From: Nocardioides sp. Root190
GTDB taxonomy: Bacteria > Actinomycetota > Actinomycetes > Propionibacteriales > Nocardioidaceae
Direction: 5' to 3'
DNA: 64,000 nt
Assembly (NCBI RefSeq): GCF_001428565.1
Contig: NZ_LMIA01000009.1
Coordinates: 455,358-519,357, forward strand
Positions 21,406 to 30,475 of the stretch are shown piece after piece (position 1 is the first letter of the stretch; the number at the start of each line of letters is the position of its first letter). Made by a program: the position numbers and the translations under genes. The notes below the pieces were generated by a model. That model was given only the letters and a program-made list of their open reading frames with translations, was not told the origin of the DNA and made no database searches.

Positions 21406-21838
21406 CAGACGTGGAGCGGCCGCGGTCGAGTTCGCGCTGATCATGCCGATCCTGCTGCTGTTGGTGTTCGGCATCATCAGCTACGGCTACATGCTCAGCT
21501 TCCGGCAGGCGATCAGCCAGGCCGCTGCCGAGGGCGCCCGCGCCGCGGCCGTCGCGCAGCGCGATGCCGACCAGCAGCCCGACGCGCTCGCCGCGATGAA
21601 CGAGGCCCTCGAGAGCTACGGCGTCACCTGCGCCGGTGGCGTCCTGTCCCGCGACGGCGGTGGCGTCGGGACCTGCGCCGTGAGCATCGCGACCTGCGCC
21701 GGCGAGGCCGCCTCGGTCCGCTGCGTCACGGTCACCATCGACTACAACTACGCCGACAACCCGCTCCTCCCGGTCCCCGGGGTCGGCATCGTCCTGCCTG
21801 ACAACCTGCGTTACTCCGCCGTGGCGAGGGTCAGCTGA
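21362..21838 (+). CDS. TadE-like pseudopilin
   Basis: 158 residues from ATG 21362 (GTG 21287 upstream and GTG 21398 downstream are alternatives). The TadE signature is clear: RRGAAAVEFALIMPILLLL with Glu23, then YGYMLSFRQAISQAAAEGARAAA. TadE-type minor pseudopilins are cleaved by a prepilin peptidase at Gly-x-x-x-Glu sites and help assemble Flp pili. Four cysteines in the C-terminal half (TCAGG, TCAVS, TCAGE, RCVTV) may form disulfides outside the cell. The stop overlaps the next start (TGATG), so tadE and the second tadG are coupled. Confidence 0.85.
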   Translation: MRRCVLWGRARVLRDRRGAAAVEFALIMPILLLLVFGIISYGYMLSFRQAISQAAAEGARAAAVAQRDADQQPDALAAMNEALESYGVTCAGGVLSRDGGGVGTCAVSIATCAGEAASVRCVTVTIDYNYADNPLLPVPGVGIVLPDNLRYSAVARVS

Positions 21839-23460
21839 TGAACCTGCGGCGACTGCCCGCCCGGATCGCCGCACGCCGTGCTTGTGACGAGCGCGGCGTC
21901 GTCGCCGTCATCATGGGTGTCGGCATCACCCTCATCCTGGTCGCGATCGCCGCCTTCGCCGTCGACCTCGGCATGCAACGCACGGCACGCCGCGACATGC
22001 AGGCCCTGGCCGATCTTGTCGCCCTCGATCTCGCGCGCCAGCTCGACGGCCGCAGCGAGGCCGCGCTGGCCGGGGTGCTGAACGCCGAGATGGCCAAGAG
22101 CGTCGCACGCAACGACGACACCGTCGGCGCGGCTCCCGACCTCGAGTGGGACCTGGGCAAGATGGTCGACGGCGAGTTCGTCACCAACCTCGGCACCTCG
22201 ACGCCCACTGCCGTCAAGGTCACCGCAACGACCAGTGTCGACTTCGCCTTCGGTGGCGTCACGGGTGTCGCCCAGGGGGACGCCGGCCGCGCGGCGATCG
22301 CGCAGTCGGAGGGGGGCGCGTGCTTCGCGATCGGCTCGTACGCCGCGCGCGTCGACACGGGTTCGTCCCCGATCCTCGGACCGCTGCTCGGTGCACTGGG
22401 CAGCAACATTAACGTGAGCGCGATCGACTACAACGGACTCGCCAACGCCGACGTCAGCCTCCTCGACCTGATCGGAGCCAATGTCGGCGTCGGCACCCTG
22501 GGCGCGCTGATCGAGGGCGGTCAGCTGCTCAGCCTCGCTGACTTCTACCTCGCCACGGCGGAGGTCCTCAGCCAGAACGGCAACGCCGCCTACGTCGGCC
22601 TGCTGCAGGCCTTGGCCGTCGGTGTCGAGGACATGAACCTCAACGCGGGCGACCTGATCAACCTGGGCACCGGTGGATCGAACGGGCTGGACGCCGACCT
22701 CAACCTGCTCGACCTGGTGACCGCTGCGGCGGCCGCCGCGACCGGGCACAACGCTCTCGTCGTGCCGCAGGCCAACGTCAACCTCGGCCCGCTCGCCAAC
22801 GTCGGGGTCAACCTCAGCGCGATCGAGGCCCCCACGCTGGGGTGCGGTCGCAAGAACCAGGTCACCGCCGAGTCGACCCAGGTGCGGGTGAACCTGTCGG
22901 CCAACGCGCTGAACCTCAACCTCGGCCTGGCCGGCACCAACGTCGCCCTGAGCGGCTCGATCAGCGTCGCCCAGGCGCGCGGCCAGCTCACCGACGTGCG
23001 GTGCTCGCCGACCGGGCTGACCATCGTCGTCTCGGACGGTCTGCTGAACGTCGACCTGAGGCTGCAGATCACGGTGTTCGCGAACATCCTCGGCATCCGG
23101 ATCCCGGTCATCGGCGGCCCGATCACGATCAAGGGCTCCACCACGACCTCCGGCACGGCCAACATCGAGATCACCAGTGACGGTGACTACGAGCTGCCCA
23201 GCACGATCGGTTCGGGCAGCGGCGGACTGCCCACCCTGACGGTCAACACCTCCGGTCTGGCGCTGATCGGTCTACCGGTCGGCATCGTGCTGGCGCCGGT
23301 GGTCAACGGGCTGCTGTCCGGTCTGGTGAACCCGCTGATCCAGAGCCTCGACACCGTGTTGCTCAGCCCGCTGCTGAACACGCTGGGCATCGACCTCAGC
23401 GGTGCGGACATCTACAAGTTCCGCACCCCGAAGTGCGACTCCCCGAAGCTGGTCGGCTGA
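21838..23460 (+). CDS. TadG-like secreted/pilus-associated protein (second paralogue)
   Basis: 540 residues. N-terminal basic stretch then a helix (about 18-40, VVAVIMGVGITLILVAIAAFAVDLG). RTARRDMQALADLVALDLARQLDGR and NGLANADVSLLDLIGANVG align with the paralogue at 19436. The C-terminus, DIYKFRTPKCDSPKLVG, has the same plan as DVYAVGATCARPRLVG in that paralogue, so a terminal Cys plus P-[RK]-LVG end is conserved. The ectodomain is rich in Asn/Leu/Gly repeats (NLNLGLAGTNVALSGS) suggestive of beta structure. Coupled to tadE by a 1-bp overlap. Function is inferred from the TadE/G family only. Confidence 0.8.
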   Translation: MNLRRLPARIAARRACDERGVVAVIMGVGITLILVAIAAFAVDLGMQRTARRDMQALADLVALDLARQLDGRSEAALAGVLNAEMAKSVARNDDTVGAAPDLEWDLGKMVDGEFVTNLGTSTPTAVKVTATTSVDFAFGGVTGVAQGDAGRAAIAQSEGGACFAIGSYAARVDTGSSPILGPLLGALGSNINVSAIDYNGLANADVSLLDLIGANVGVGTLGALIEGGQLLSLADFYLATAEVLSQNGNAAYVGLLQALAVGVEDMNLNAGDLINLGTGGSNGLDADLNLLDLVTAAAAAATGHNALVVPQANVNLGPLANVGVNLSAIEAPTLGCGRKNQVTAESTQVRVNLSANALNLNLGLAGTNVALSGSISVAQARGQLTDVRCSPTGLTIVVSDGLLNVDLRLQITVFANILGIRIPVIGGPITIKGSTTTSGTANIEITSDGDYELPSTIGSGSGGLPTLTVNTSGLALIGLPVGIVLAPVVNGLLSGLVNPLIQSLDTVLLSPLLNTLGIDLSGADIYKFRTPKCDSPKLVG

Positions 23461-23587
23461 CCCCACAGGTCACGGTGGTGCTCGCGACGGCCACCTGCTG
23501 ACGCTGCGCCTGGGGATGAGCGGCGTGGTGCACAGGCCGACCCACGTCGTACGGCGTGCGGTCGGGTCTGGCCACGAGGCTGGCCCC

Positions 23588-23956
23588 ATGACGACCACAG
23601 CACAGGCCCGCCGGGCGATCGGCGCGTACGGCGAGGAACTGGCCGCACGCCACCTCGGAGCGCTGGGGATGACCCTGCTCGAGCGCAACTGGCGTTGCTC
23701 CCAGGGCGAGATCGACCTCCTGCTCCGCGAGGGCGACACCCTCGTGGTGTGCGAGGTGAAGACGCGCACCAGCCTCGTCGCCGGGACCCCCCACGAAGCC
23801 CTCACCGACGCCAAGCTCGACCGCCTCAAGCGATTGGGGGAGCGGTGGTCGCTCGAGCGTGGGATCACCCCTGCGGGGATCCGGATCGACCTGGTCGCGG
23901 TGCTGCTTCCCCGTCGCGGCGCAGCCACGGTCGACCACGTGCGAGGCGTGTTCTGA
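23588..23956 (+). CDS. yraN: YraN family endonuclease-like protein (UPF0102)
   Basis: 122 residues. YraN proteins have a Holliday-junction-resolvase-like fold of the restriction endonuclease superfamily; their role is unsettled. The core RRAIGAYGEELAARHLGALGM, GEIDLLLREGDTLVVCEVKTRT contains the PD-(D/E)xK-type residues Glu-Ile-Asp and Glu-Val-Lys. The stop overlaps the comM ATG (TGATG at 23954-23958). The order yraN-comM-dprA is conserved in actinobacteria. The 127 bp upstream hold no recognisable signal. Confidence 0.93.
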   Translation: MTTTAQARRAIGAYGEELAARHLGALGMTLLERNWRCSQGEIDLLLREGDTLVVCEVKTRTSLVAGTPHEALTDAKLDRLKRLGERWSLERGITPAGIRIDLVAVLLPRRGAATVDHVRGVF

Positions 23957-25563
23957 TGGCCTTCGCGACGACGCACTGCGTCGCCCTCGACGGTGCCCGC
24001 GGCCACCTCATCGACGTCCAGGCGGACGCGTCCAGCGGCCAGGCCGGGGTCGTCGTCATCGGCCGTGCCGATGCCGCGTTGCGGGAGGGCCTGGACCGGG
24101 TCCGGATGGCGATCGTCAACAGCGACCTCAGGTGGCCCTCCGCATTGCGGACGACGATCCTGCTCTCGCCGGCGGACCTGCCCAAGACCGGGACGCACTT
24201 CGACCTCGCGATGGCCCTCACCGTGCTGGCCGCGACCGGGCAGGTGGAGCATCCCCAGATCGCGGGGACGGCCTTCATCGGCGAGCTCACGCTCGCCGGA
24301 GGGTTGCGCCCAGCGGTGGGCGTGCTCCCGATGGTGCTCGCTGCACTTGCCCGCGGCGTGCGCCGCGTGGTCGTGCCGGAGCCGCAGGCCGAGGAGGCCC
24401 AGCTCGTGCCCGGCGTGGAGGTCATCGGGGTCCGCTCCCTGGCGCAGGTGGTCGCGGTCCTCGCTGGCGAGGTCCCGCCCGACGCCCCACCGGTCGCGGC
24501 CGCCTCAGGTGCCCACCTGCTCCACTGGCGGGGCTCGGGTCGTCTCGACGACGTCGACCTGGCCGACCTGCGCGGGATGCTGGACGAGAGGTACGCCGCG
24601 GAGGTGGCCGCCGCCGGTGGGCACGCCCTGATGCTCTCGGGTGCCAAGGGGTGCGGCAAGACCAGCCTGGCCGAGCGGATCCCGACGATCCTCCCGGACC
24701 TCACCGCCGAGGAGTCCCTCGAGCTGACCGCCCTGCACTCCCTGGCCGGCGCCCTCGGCCCGGGGCAGGGGATGATCCGGCGTCCTCCGTTCGCGGCGCC
24801 GCACCACGACGCCAGCAAGGCCAGCGTGATCGGCGGAGGCCAGGGCCGGGTCCAGCCGGGGGAGATCTCCCGGGCGCACTGCGGGGTGCTCTTCCTCGAC
24901 GAGTTCCCGCTCTTCCGCTCCGACGTGATCGAGGCGCTCCGTCAACCGCTCGAGAACGGCGACATCACGATCGCCCGGCGCGACGAGTCGATCACCCTCC
25001 CCGCGGGCGGGATGCTGGTGGTGGCGAGCAACCCGTGCCCGTGCGGCAACTGGACGGCCAACGCCCGCACCAACAGCTGCACCTGCCCGGAGACGGTGCG
25101 CCGCCGCTACCAGTCGCGTCTGTCGGGGCCGATCGCCGACCGGATCGATGTCCTGCGCCACGTGCAGCCGGCATCACCCGCCAGCCACGACCCCTTCCAG
25201 CCGGCCGAGACGTCACAGGACGTCCGGGTGCGGGTCGCGGCGGCGCGCGAACGACAGCGGTCCCGGTTCGCCGACCACGGCTGGCGGCTCAACTCCCAGA
25301 TCCCGAGCCCTCGCCTCAAGGACACCTGGCCGGTGGCTCAGGCCGGCAAACAGCTGATCGACAACGAGACCCACGCCGGGCGGCTGAGCGCGCGCGGCGC
25401 CGTGCGGGTGCAGCGGCTGGCCTGGACCGTGGCCGACCTCCGCTCCGTGCGCAGCGGCGGTGAGGTCGAGCCCGGGCTCGAGGAGGTCGGCGTGGCGCTG
25501 AGGCTCCGCAAGGGCCAGGCACTCGACCTGCGCACCGTCTGCGGTTCCCGGGGGGTCGCGTGA
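23956..25563 (+). CDS. comM: Mg-chelatase-like AAA+ ATPase ComM (YifB)
   Basis: 535 residues. ComM is a hexameric AAA+ helicase that promotes branch migration when transformed DNA is integrated. N-terminal Lon-like fold (1-170) includes PADLPKTGTHFDLAMAL; Walker A is GAKGCGKT at 229-236; Walker B is GVLFLDEF near 311-318; a zinc-binding set of cysteines (NPCPCGNW ... CTCPE) follows. The C-terminal Mg-chelatase domain ends with LRKGQALDLRTVCG. Start overlaps yraN by 1 bp, end overlaps dprA by 4 bp, so all three are translated together. This is consistent with DNA processing; whether this organism is naturally competent is unknown. Confidence 0.95.
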   Translation: MAFATTHCVALDGARGHLIDVQADASSGQAGVVVIGRADAALREGLDRVRMAIVNSDLRWPSALRTTILLSPADLPKTGTHFDLAMALTVLAATGQVEHPQIAGTAFIGELTLAGGLRPAVGVLPMVLAALARGVRRVVVPEPQAEEAQLVPGVEVIGVRSLAQVVAVLAGEVPPDAPPVAAASGAHLLHWRGSGRLDDVDLADLRGMLDERYAAEVAAAGGHALMLSGAKGCGKTSLAERIPTILPDLTAEESLELTALHSLAGALGPGQGMIRRPPFAAPHHDASKASVIGGGQGRVQPGEISRAHCGVLFLDEFPLFRSDVIEALRQPLENGDITIARRDESITLPAGGMLVVASNPCPCGNWTANARTNSCTCPETVRRRYQSRLSGPIADRIDVLRHVQPASPASHDPFQPAETSQDVRVRVAAARERQRSRFADHGWRLNSQIPSPRLKDTWPVAQAGKQLIDNETHAGRLSARGAVRVQRLAWTVADLRSVRSGGEVEPGLEEVGVALRLRKGQALDLRTVCGSRGVA

Positions 25564-26693
25564 ACGACCAGGACGAACGACTGGCCCGTGCCACGATCAA
25601 CCTGGTGGCCGAACCGGGGGACCTCCGCTCGCTCGGGCTGGTCCGCGAGCTCGGCCCGACCGAGTTCCTCCGGGTGCTGCGCACCCGGCCCGAGCTGAGG
25701 GAGGAGTTCACGGCGGCCGCCGGGCGGCTCGCCTCGGTCGCCCCGCAGCAGGTGCTCGACCACGCCGCCCAGCGGGGGATCAGGTTCGTCATCCCCGGGG
25801 ACCGGGAGTGGCCGGCGCAGCTGGACGATCTCGCCGGCGCCGGGGTCCTCCAGGGGCGCGGCGGCGTGCCGGTGGGGTTGTGGGTTCGGGGACCTCTGCG
25901 GCTCGACGGGCTGGGGGAGTCGGTGGCCGTGGTCGGCTCCCGGTCCTCCACGACCTACGGCGACCTGGTGGCCTCGGACCTCGCCGCCGTGGTGGGCAGC
26001 GCGGGTCGCCCGATCGTCAGCGGGGCCGCCTTCGGCATCGACTATGCCGCGCACCGGGGAGCGATCAGTGCTGGTGCCCCCACCGTCGCGGTGCTGGCCT
26101 GCGGGGTGGACCGGTCCTACCCCGCCGCGCACCGGCAGCTCCTGGAGCACCTCGCGGAGCACCACGCGGTGATCTCGGAGTCGCCACCGGGGTCATCGCC
26201 CTTCCGGATCAGGTTCCTCGCCCGCAACCGCCTGATCGCGGCTCTCGCCCGTGGCACCGTCGTCGTCGAGGCGGCGGTGCGCAGCGGTGCGCTCAACACC
26301 ACCAACTGGGCCGAACGCCTGAACCGGGCCGTGATGGCGACACCGGGCCCGTTGGACAGCGCGGCGTCCGAGGGCGTGCACCAGCTGATCCGCCGAGGCA
26401 GTGCGGCACTGGTCACGGGAGGCGAGGACGTGCTCGAGATGGTGGGGGCGTCCGGCCAGGACCTCGTCGCCGAGCCCCGAGGGCCGGAGGAGCCGCGCGA
26501 CCATCTCTCGGTGCGGGCCCGACAGGTGCTCGATGCCGTGCCGGTGGCCGCCCCGGCGCCGTCGGAGTCGGTGGCCCTCGTCGCGGGCATCGGTGTGATG
26601 GAGGCCGACCGGCTCCTCGCGGGCATGGAGGAGGACGGCCTGGTCGAGCTGTGCCCGACCGGTTGGCGGGTGACCCGGCTCGGTCGGACCTGA
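25560..26693 (+). CDS. dprA: DNA processing protein DprA (Smf)
   Basis: 377 residues. DprA protects incoming single-stranded DNA and loads RecA. The N-terminal SAM-like part is followed by the Rossmann core: VAVVGSRSSTTYG, IVSGAAFGIDYAAHRGAI, VAVLACGVDRSYPAAH, SESPPGSSPFRIRFLARNRLIAALA, and VVEAAVRSGALNTTNWAERLNR. A C-terminal winged-helix-like DML1 domain covers about 310-377. Starts with GTG inside the comM stop region. The next gene, xerC, has its own leaderless promoter 18 bp downstream of the dprA stop. Confidence 0.96.
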   Translation: MNDQDERLARATINLVAEPGDLRSLGLVRELGPTEFLRVLRTRPELREEFTAAAGRLASVAPQQVLDHAAQRGIRFVIPGDREWPAQLDDLAGAGVLQGRGGVPVGLWVRGPLRLDGLGESVAVVGSRSSTTYGDLVASDLAAVVGSAGRPIVSGAAFGIDYAAHRGAISAGAPTVAVLACGVDRSYPAAHRQLLEHLAEHHAVISESPPGSSPFRIRFLARNRLIAALARGTVVVEAAVRSGALNTTNWAERLNRAVMATPGPLDSAASEGVHQLIRRGSAALVTGGEDVLEMVGASGQDLVAEPRGPEEPRDHLSVRARQVLDAVPVAAPAPSESVALVAGIGVMEADRLLAGMEEDGLVELCPTGWRVTRLGRT

Positions 26694-26710
26694 CGAGGCG
26701 GTCCGCGGCA

Positions 26711-26716
26711 TACGAT
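26711..26716 (+). promoter_or_regulatory. Leaderless -10 box (xerC)
   Basis: TACGAT ends 6 nt before GTG 26723, fixing the xerC start. Confidence 0.5.
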
Positions 26717-26722
26717 CAGGGC

Positions 26723-27667
26723 GTGGCCGAGCAGACGAGCGAGCAGCGCGGTGAGCTCTCCGAGGCGCAGTCGCGGACCCTCGCCGACTACGAGCGCCAC
26801 CTCAGCGCCGAGCGGGACCTCTCACCGGCCACGATCCGGGCCTACCTGGGCGACATCTCCTCGTTGCTGGACCACGCTGCCCGGCTCGGGATCGACGACG
26901 TCGCCGACCTCGACCTCCGCAGCCTGCGCAGCTGGCTGGCCCGCCAGCAGAGCAGCGGACTGTCCCGGACCAGCATCGCCAGGCGGGCCACGGCCGCACG
27001 GGTGTTCACCGGCTGGCTCGCCCGGACCGGCAGGGCACCGGTGGATGCCGGTGCGGCACTGGGCTCCCCGAAGGCCCACAGCACGCTGCCCGAGGTGCTG
27101 CGGGTCGACGAGGCGCGGGAGCTGATCGCGACCGCGGCCGCACTGGCCGACGACGGCAGCGCCGGCGGGATCCGGGACGTGGCGATGCTCGAGCTGCTCT
27201 ACGCGACCGGCATGCGGGTCGGCGAGCTGTGCGGTCTCGACATCGACGACGTCGACCGGGACCGCAACGTGGTGCGGGTGTTCGGCAAGGGTCGCAAGGA
27301 GCGGACCGTGCCCTTCGGCCACCCCGCCGCCGCCGCGCTGGACCGCTGGCTGGCATCAGGTCGCGGGGACCTGGCACGGCCGGGCTCCGGGCCGGCCCTC
27401 TTCCTCGGCGCCCGCGGCGGTCGGATCGACCAGCGCGCGGTCCGCACCCTCGTCCACCGCCGCCTGGCCGATGTCCCGGGCGCCCCGGACCTCGGTCCGC
27501 ACGGACTGCGCCACACGGCCGCGACCCACCTCCTCGAGGGCGGAGCCGACCTCCGCTCCGTCCAGGAGCTGCTGGGCCACGCCTCGCTGGCGACCACCCA
27601 GCGCTACACCCACGTCACCACGGACCGCCTCCGAAAGGCCTACCAGCAGGCCCACCCGCGGGCGTGA
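26723..27667 (+). CDS. xerC: Site-specific tyrosine recombinase XerC-like
   Basis: 314 residues. Tyrosine recombinase that, with XerD, resolves chromosome dimers at dif. All six catalytic residues are visible: Arg165 (GMRVGEL), Lys189 (FGKGRKER), His260 and Arg263 ([11 protein letters not shown]), His286 ([10 protein letters not shown]) and Tyr295 (QRYTHV). The N-terminal core-binding domain is at about 15-105. The position after dprA matches the chromosomal Xer gene of other actinobacteria, so it is a housekeeping recombinase and not a phage integrase. The last 53 bp overlap the 3' end of the M23 peptidase gene on the other strand. Confidence 0.93.
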   Translation: MAEQTSEQRGELSEAQSRTLADYERHLSAERDLSPATIRAYLGDISSLLDHAARLGIDDVADLDLRSLRSWLARQQSSGLSRTSIARRATAARVFTGWLARTGRAPVDAGAALGSPKAHSTLPEVLRVDEARELIATAAALADDGSAGGIRDVAMLELLYATGMRVGELCGLDIDDVDRDRNVVRVFGKGRKERTVPFGHPAAAALDRWLASGRGDLARPGSGPALFLGARGGRIDQRAVRTLVHRRLADVPGAPDLGPHGLRHTAATHLLEGGADLRSVQELLGHASLATTQRYTHVTTDRLRKAYQQAHPRA

Positions 27668-28187
27668 GTCGCCACAGCGGCAGGAGGCGGACCGGCCCGG
27701 CGCCGACCAGGCGCAGGGGATCGAGATAGGTCTCGCCCCGCACCCACCCCCAGTGCAGACAGGCACGCGGGAAGCAGTGGGAGCCGACGAGCTCCAGGTG
27801 ACCCAGGGCCTCGCCGGCGGCGAGGGTCGTCCCCACGCCCACCTCCGCAGCGACCGGCTCGTAGGTCGTGCGCGTCGGGCCGTGGCTCACCACGACCACC
27901 CCGCGACCGGCGATCCGGCCGGCGAAGCTCACCCGGCCCGGAAGCGCGGCCAGGACGGGTTGGCCGACCCGTGCGGCAAGGTCCACTCCGCGGTGGCCCG
28001 GGCCGTAGGGGCCGGCGGGCGGTTCGAATCGCCGCACCACCTCGGGGTCGCCCGGGTGCGTGCGCAGGGGCCAGGTCCCGACCGGGTCGTCATCGAGCAC
28101 CGGCCGGGCTCCGGCGGGGCAGAGGGTCAGCAGGACGGGCAGCAGGACGCTCAGCAGGAGGAGGAACGTGCGGTGGAACGGGCGCAT
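27615..28187 (-). CDS. Exported M23 (LytM-type) peptidase
   Basis: 190 residues from ATG 28187. An N-terminal signal peptide ([20 protein letters not shown], cleaved near ALCPAGA-type residues 22-28) is followed by an M23 domain. Zinc ligands: His65 and Asp69 (GHRGVDLAA) and His145. The usual HxH is CLH here, with Cys143 in place of the first His, so the catalytic base is altered; a nearby Cys138 could pair with it. M23 enzymes cut peptidoglycan cross-bridges; degenerate ones often activate amidases. A similar C-x-H-W variant is common in actinobacterial relatives of this locus. The 3' end overlaps xerC by 53 bp. Confidence 0.83.
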   Translation of the reverse strand: MRPFHRTFLLLLSVLLPVLLTLCPAGARPVLDDDPVGTWPLRTHPGDPEVVRRFEPPAGPYGPGHRGVDLAARVGQPVLAALPGRVSFAGRIAGRGVVVVSHGPTRTTYEPVAAEVGVGTTLAAGEALGHLELVGSHCFPRACLHWGWVRGETYLDPLRLVGAGPVRLLPLWRLTPAGGPAGRPFGGGPW

Positions 28188-28508
28188 CCCCCGATCCTGC
28201 GCCCCGCGGAGCCCGCAGCCGACCCGGACGGCGTTGCCTGTGGACAACCGACGCCCCCGACGCCCGTGTGGACGGCTGGTGGCCCGAATTGGTCCGGCAG
28301 GCGTCGAACGCCGTACGCTGGCGGGACCGGTCCGCCCTGGACCGGAATTCGCTCGTCCGCAGACCACGACGAGTCCCTGTCGGGACTCATCCGCCCGTGG
28401 GCGTCGATCCTCAGTCCGCCTGAGACCCAGACTTCACAGTCTGCATCAGGCAGTCGGATCACGCGCAGACGACAGGCCCAACTGAAAACCACACAGGAGA
28501 ACCACATC
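28188..28508 (+). promoter_or_regulatory. Promoter and structured leader of rpsB-tsf
   Basis: This 321-bp gap holds no gene. TACGCT at 28314-28319 is a likely rpsB -10. The leader after it can form three hairpins: 28327-28345 (7 bp, GCCCT loop), 28371-28388 (7 bp, TGTC loop) and 28428-28443 (6 bp, TCAC loop). ACAGGAG lies 9-15 bp before the rpsB ATG. Structured leaders of rpsB mediate S2 feedback in other bacteria; that role here is inferred. The far end also serves the divergent M23 gene. Confidence 0.5.
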
Positions 28509-29462
28509 ATGGCTGTCGTGACCATGCGCCAGCTCCTCGAGAGCGGCGTCCACTTCGGACACCAGACCCGTCGTTGGAACCCGAAGATGAAGCGATTCAT
28601 CCTCACGGACCGCAACGGCATCTACATCATCGACCTGCAGCAGTCGCTGGCCTACATCGACCGCAGCTACGCCTTCGTCAAGGAGACCGTGGCCAAGGGC
28701 GGGACGATCATGTTCGTCGGCACCAAGAAGCAGGCCCAGGAGGCGATCGCCGAGCAGGCGACCCGCGTCGGCATGCCCTACGTCAACCAGCGTTGGCTCG
28801 GCGGAATGCTCACCAACTTCCAGACCATGAACCAGCGGATCAGCCGCTTGAAGGAGCTCGACGAGGTCGACTTCGACGCCGTCGCCGGCTCGGGTCGCAC
28901 CAAGAAGGAGCTGCTGTTCATGCGGCGCGAGCACGTCAAGCTCGACCGCACCCTCGGTGGCATCCGCTCGATGACCCGCACGCCTTCTGCCGTGTGGATC
29001 GTCGACACGAACAAGGAGCACCTCGCGGTCGAGGAGGCTCGCAAGCTGCGGATCCCGATCATCGCGATCCTGGACTCCAACTGCGACCCGGACCTCGTCG
29101 ACTTCCCGATCCCGGGCAACGACGACGCGATCCGCGCCGTCGGCCTGCTCACCCGCGTGATCGCCGACGCTGCCGCTGAGGGCCTGATGGCTCGCTCCGG
29201 TGCCGGTGCGGCCACCGCCACGGCGACCGAGCCGCTGGCCGAGTGGGAGCGCGAGCTCCTCGAGGGTGACGCCGAGAAGGTCGCTGTCGAGGCGACCGGT
29301 GGCGAGCCGGGCGAGGACGCTCCGGCGTCCGAGGCGATCGGTGCCTCCAGCGAGGCGGCCGAGGCCGTCGTCGAGGAGACCCCCGCTGCCGAGGAGACCC
29401 CGGCTGCTGAGGAGACTCCCGCTGCCGAGGAGACCCCGGCCGACGCTCCGGCCGAGGCCTGA
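28509..29462 (+). CDS. rpsB: 30S ribosomal protein S2 with repeat-bearing C-terminal extension
   Basis: 317 residues (about 241 in E. coli). Core S2 motifs: [38 protein letters not shown], and the C-terminal [18 protein letters not shown]. After about residue 235 the chain turns into an acidic Ala/Glu/Pro/Thr tail that includes a tandem EETPAA-type repeat. ATG 28509 follows an AGGAG-type site. tsf lies 39 bp downstream, the universal rpsB-tsf pair. S2 usually represses its own operon by binding the leader. Confidence 0.98.
   Translation: MAVVTMRQLLESGVHFGHQTRRWNPKMKRFILTDRNGIYIIDLQQSLAYIDRSYAFVKETVAKGGTIMFVGTKKQAQEAIAEQATRVGMPYVNQRWLGGMLTNFQTMNQRISRLKELDEVDFDAVAGSGRTKKELLFMRREHVKLDRTLGGIRSMTRTPSAVWIVDTNKEHLAVEEARKLRIPIIAILDSNCDPDLVDFPIPGNDDAIRAVGLLTRVIADAAAEGLMARSGAGAATATATEPLAEWERELLEGDAEKVAVEATGGEPGEDAPASEAIGASSEAAEAVVEETPAAEETPAAEETPAAEETPADAPAEA
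29373..29441 (+). repeat. 18-bp tandem repeat in rpsB tail
   Basis: Three complete 18-bp units starting GAGGAGAC at 29373, 29391 and 29409, with a partial fourth, encode Glu-Glu-Thr-Pro-Ala-Ala. The units differ at third positions, so the repeat is not brand new. Confidence 0.85.
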
Positions 29463-29501
29463 GCAACCACTCACCCACGTACGAGAGCGATAGAGGATTT
29501 C

Positions 29502-30311
29502 ATGGCATTCACTGCTGCTGACGTCAAGAAGCTCCGGGAGCTGACCAGCGCCGGGATGATGGACTGCAAGAAGGCGCTCGACGAGACCGAGGGCGACTTC
29601 GACAAGGCTGTCGAGCTGCTCCGCGTCAAGGGCGCCGCCAAGGCGGCCGCTCGTGGCGCCGAGCGCGAGGCCTCCTCCGGTCTGGTCGCCAGCGCCGGCG
29701 GGGCACTCATCGAGCTGAAGTCGGAGACCGACTTCGTCGCGAAGAACCCCGACTTCATCGCCGCTGCCCAGCAGATCGTCGAGGCGATCGACGCTGGCAA
29801 GGCCACCGACACCGAGTCCGCCAAGGCGCTGCCCCTCGGGGACAGCACCGTCGGCGAGGTCGTCCAGGGCCTGGCCATCACCATCGGTGAGAAGATCGAA
29901 CTGGGCAACGTCGCCTACTTCGACGGTCCGGTCGCGGTCTACCTGCACAAGCGTGCGGCCGACCTTCCGCCGGCTGTCGGCGTCATCGTCGCCTACGACG
30001 GCGACGAGGCTGCTGCCCGCGGTGCCGCGATGCAGGTCGCTGCCCTCAAGGCGCAGTACCTCACCCGTGACGAGGTCCCGGCCGACATCGTCGCCGCCGA
30101 GAAGGACGTCCTCACCAAGAAGACGATCGAGGAGGGCAAGCCGGAAGCGGCTGTCGCCAAGATCGTCGAGGGTCGCATCGGCGGGTTCTTCCGCGAGATC
30201 GTCCTGCTCGAGCAGGAGTCGGTCTCCGAGTCGAAGAAGTCGGTCAAGGCCGTCCTCGACGCCTCCGGCACCACCGTGAAGCGGTTCGCCCGCTTCGAGG
30301 TCGGCGCCTGA
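29502..30311 (+). CDS. tsf: Elongation factor Ts
   Basis: 269 residues. EF-Ts recycles EF-Tu by releasing GDP. The N-terminal UBA-like domain has [21 protein letters not shown]; the core contains the [17 protein letters not shown] motif that contacts EF-Tu. ATG 29502 follows GAGGATTT. It is followed 25 bp later by a hairpin terminator. In most bacteria pyrH comes next; here a three-gene SPFH module lies between. Confidence 0.98.
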   Translation: MAFTAADVKKLRELTSAGMMDCKKALDETEGDFDKAVELLRVKGAAKAAARGAEREASSGLVASAGGALIELKSETDFVAKNPDFIAAAQQIVEAIDAGKATDTESAKALPLGDSTVGEVVQGLAITIGEKIELGNVAYFDGPVAVYLHKRAADLPPAVGVIVAYDGDEAAARGAAMQVAALKAQYLTRDEVPADIVAAEKDVLTKKTIEEGKPEAAVAKIVEGRIGGFFREIVLLEQESVSESKKSVKAVLDASGTTVKRFARFEVGA

Positions 30312-30336
30312 GCGTCAGCTGACGAAGCACACCGCG

Positions 30337-30366
30337 CGGCCGGCACCACGAAAGTGGTGCCGGCCG
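30337..30366 (+). terminator. Hairpin terminator after tsf
   Basis: A perfect 13-bp stem (30337-30349 with 30354-30366) is closed by a stable GAAA tetraloop. It ends the rpsB-tsf unit. Confidence 0.85.
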
Positions 30367-30380
30367 TCGCTGTCTCCGAG

Positions 30381-30386
30381 TAGGTT
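30381..30386 (+). promoter_or_regulatory. Putative -10 box of the SPFH module
   Basis: TAGGTT lies 15 bp after the tsf terminator and about 90 bp before the SPFH start. The leader in between holds a bulged 9-bp hairpin at 30423-30445. Confidence 0.4.
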
Positions 30387-30475
30387 TGACCAGCCCGGCA
30401 GAGGGACAGGTGTCGGTCACGTGCGCCCCGCGCTTTCGCGGGCGCATCAACGTGTCAGGTGAAGGAGAGCGACAA

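Noticed and set aside
26723..27667. Phage integrase or mobile element
   Set aside because: The tyrosine recombinase sits in the conserved dprA-rpsB position with no att repeats or phage genes, so it is the housekeeping Xer.
29373..29441. CRISPR-like repeat
   Set aside because: The 18-bp units are in frame, contiguous and without spacers; they encode the S2 tail.
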